DNA from: Corynebacterium felinum
GTDB taxonomy: Bacteria; Actinomycetota; Actinomycetes; Mycobacteriales; Mycobacteriaceae
DNA: 64,000 nucleotides
Assembly (NCBI RefSeq): GCF_030408755.1
Contig: NZ_CP047209.1
Span: 930,001 to 994,000, forward strand
Direction of reading: 5' to 3'
Notes under the pieces: generated by a model
Seen by the model: the letters and a program-made list of their open reading frames with translations, nothing else
Told to the model about the DNA's origin: nothing
The model's database searches: none
Shown here: piece by piece, positions 63,216-64,000 of the stretch
How the letters are laid out: each line of letters starts with the position of its first letter
Numbering within the stretch: position 1 is the first letter of the stretch
Translations under genes and position numbers: made by a program

Positions 63216-63751
63216 GATTGAAGTGTGACCTAGCTTTCTTAATGATCATTTGTGTCGTTTAGCAGCTGTGATGCGGGGCGGGTTTGATCTTTAGGTTACC
63301 CTCAACTGGGGCTGTGTTTTGTGTGCAAAAGCACTGGTCATTGTTAAAAATTAGTGTTCGATATAAGCGAAGTTGCTTGTGTGGGCCGGGCGTATATGAA
63401 CAAAAATGTATACATTTCAGCAACCTTGGGTGGCGGCGATCCTTGTGTGCTTGCGGGTGTGTGGGTGTGTTGAATCGTGTGAGGTATGGGTGGTAGTTGG
63501 GGGTAAAAACCATGCTTTCCTTAAATTTTTCTGTGTTAATGGGATTCTTTTTCTTGGTGGTCATGTCCGCTAATGCTTTTGTGCCTACTTTGTGTCGAGG
63601 CTTGGGAAATGGGGATTGTGGTACGGATGGGCGCTTTGGGGTTCCGGTAGTGCTGGGTGGGAATGTGTGGGCTTTTGCGCTGGTACATGTGTGTTGTGGG
63701 TTGGGGTGGATAAGTGGTAAAGGTTCGGGGGGGGGCTTCTGTGGAAAATAT
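63216..63751. other. Gene-free stretch upstream of repeat copy B
   Basis: About 535 bp. Frames present are G/T-rich and without ribosome binding sites; I support no gene here. Confidence 0.4.
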
Positions 63752-63825
63752 CAGTTAGAGATAGAGCAAGTGATACCCATAAAACCGCAGGGCAATTTCT
63801 GCTATCTGTGCTGAAACTCTAAGTG
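63752..63825. repeat. 74-nt dispersed structured repeat, copy B
   Basis: It has 66 of 74 positions in common with 5786-5859, same orientation, with the same pairing ends (CAGTTAGAG/CTCTAAGTG) and inner GCAG-N8-CTGC hairpin. Differences fall mainly in the loops. Confidence 0.75.
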
Positions 63826-63929
63826 TTAGTTTGAATCAATCTTTACGTATTGATAGGTGTGTGATTTTTTGGGTGGGTTGGGGCACATAGGCTGCATATA
63901 CCTGCACAACACCCGAGGGAATGAAAAAC

Positions 63930-63954
63930 GGCCCTGGCGAAAAACGTCAGGGCC
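63930..63954 (-). terminator. Terminator of the gene at the right edge
   Basis: Minus strand: GGCCCTGACG and CGCCAGGGCC form a stem (one G-T pair) around TTTTT, followed by GTTTTTC. Confidence 0.75.
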
Positions 63955-63973
63955 ATCTGCTAAAAAATTATGC

Positions 63974-64000
63974 TCAGTGCTTGTTCTTGCGTGGAATAAG
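63974..64000 (-). CDS. 3' end of an unknown gene cut by window edge
   Basis: Only eight codons (LIPRKNKH) and a TGA are visible on the minus strand. The frame is supported by the terminator 20 nt downstream. Identity cannot be judged. Confidence 0.35.
   Translation of the reverse strand, partial: LIPRKNKH

Noticed and set aside
63497..63814. 105-codon frame near the right end with a hydrophobic start
   Set aside because: It overlaps repeat copy B, is G/T-driven in composition, and has no ribosome binding site; too weak to call.

Overview
The window is a chromosomal segment of a Corynebacterium. The evidence is gene order and content: a mazG - lpqU-like transglycosylase - eno - divIC - DUF501 - ppx - tRNA block, a greA - DUF4307 - mca - cis-prenyltransferase - coaA - glyA - pabAB/pabC block, a fumC - glpX - DUF4245 - xseBA - ispH block, the corynebacterial metPS methionine importer, an AraC gene in the position of ripA, mycothiol metabolism, and DtxR-like iron boxes. 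Base composition is intermediate, and many genes lack a Shine-Dalgarno sequence and start a fixed distance after a -10 hexamer (leaderless transcripts), as is usual in actinobacteria. I cannot fix the species from sequence alone.

Layout. 1-4.9 kb: propionate catabolism by the methylcitrate cycle, with a divergent regulator cut by the window edge (prpR) and the tight operon prpD-prpB-prpC. 5.0-11.3 kb: housekeeping genes mazG, lytic transglycosylase, enolase, divIC/FtsB-like protein, DUF501, exopolyphosphatase and a tRNA with anticodon UAA. 11.3-16.8 kb: an accessory stretch downstream of the tRNA terminator, holding a group II intron, a damaged IS3-family element, an unknown cysteine-rich gene, about 950 bp of non-coding DNA rich in inverted repeats, and a 77-residue unknown gene. 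16.8-24.6 kb: ripA-like regulator, Bax1-I-type membrane protein, lipoprotein, greA, DUF4307, mca, small membrane protein, Z-prenyl diphosphate synthase, ASCH protein and coaA. 25-29.3 kb: a bacitracin/lantibiotic-type ABC exporter whose second permease gene is split by an IS1380-family element, itself frameshifted. 29.6-37.4 kb: glyA, pabAB, pabC, two membrane-anchored unknown proteins (one with a HicA-like domain), DUF5997 and a divergent LysR effector-domain protein without HTH, and a GNAT acetyltransferase. 37.5-40.8 kb: a DHA2 drug exporter with its TetR regulator, and a GntR regulator. 40.9-54.2 kb: fumC, glpX, DUF4245, xseBA, ispH, DUF6542, an AI-2E-type permease, metS-metP and ychF. 54.3-56.2 kb: a second, nearly identical group II intron. 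56.3-63.2 kb: a cell-surface cluster of two paralogous membrane-anchored trypsin-like proteases and a 995-residue fibronectin-III/Ig-like surface protein; the promoters of the first protease and of the large protein carry DtxR-like boxes. The right edge cuts a minus-strand gene of which only the last eight codons are visible.

Points of special interest: both group II introns sit directly after rho-independent terminator hairpins, and the copy next to the tRNA carries a mismatch in catalytic domain V; a 74-nt structured repeat occurs twice, 58 kb apart; the UAA tRNA has a short variable loop although tRNA-Leu normally has a long one; the 57-63 kb cluster looks like an iron-regulated surface protease/adhesin system; and an 18-bp inverted repeat with a 10-nt bulge overlaps the terminator after the ripA-like gene.
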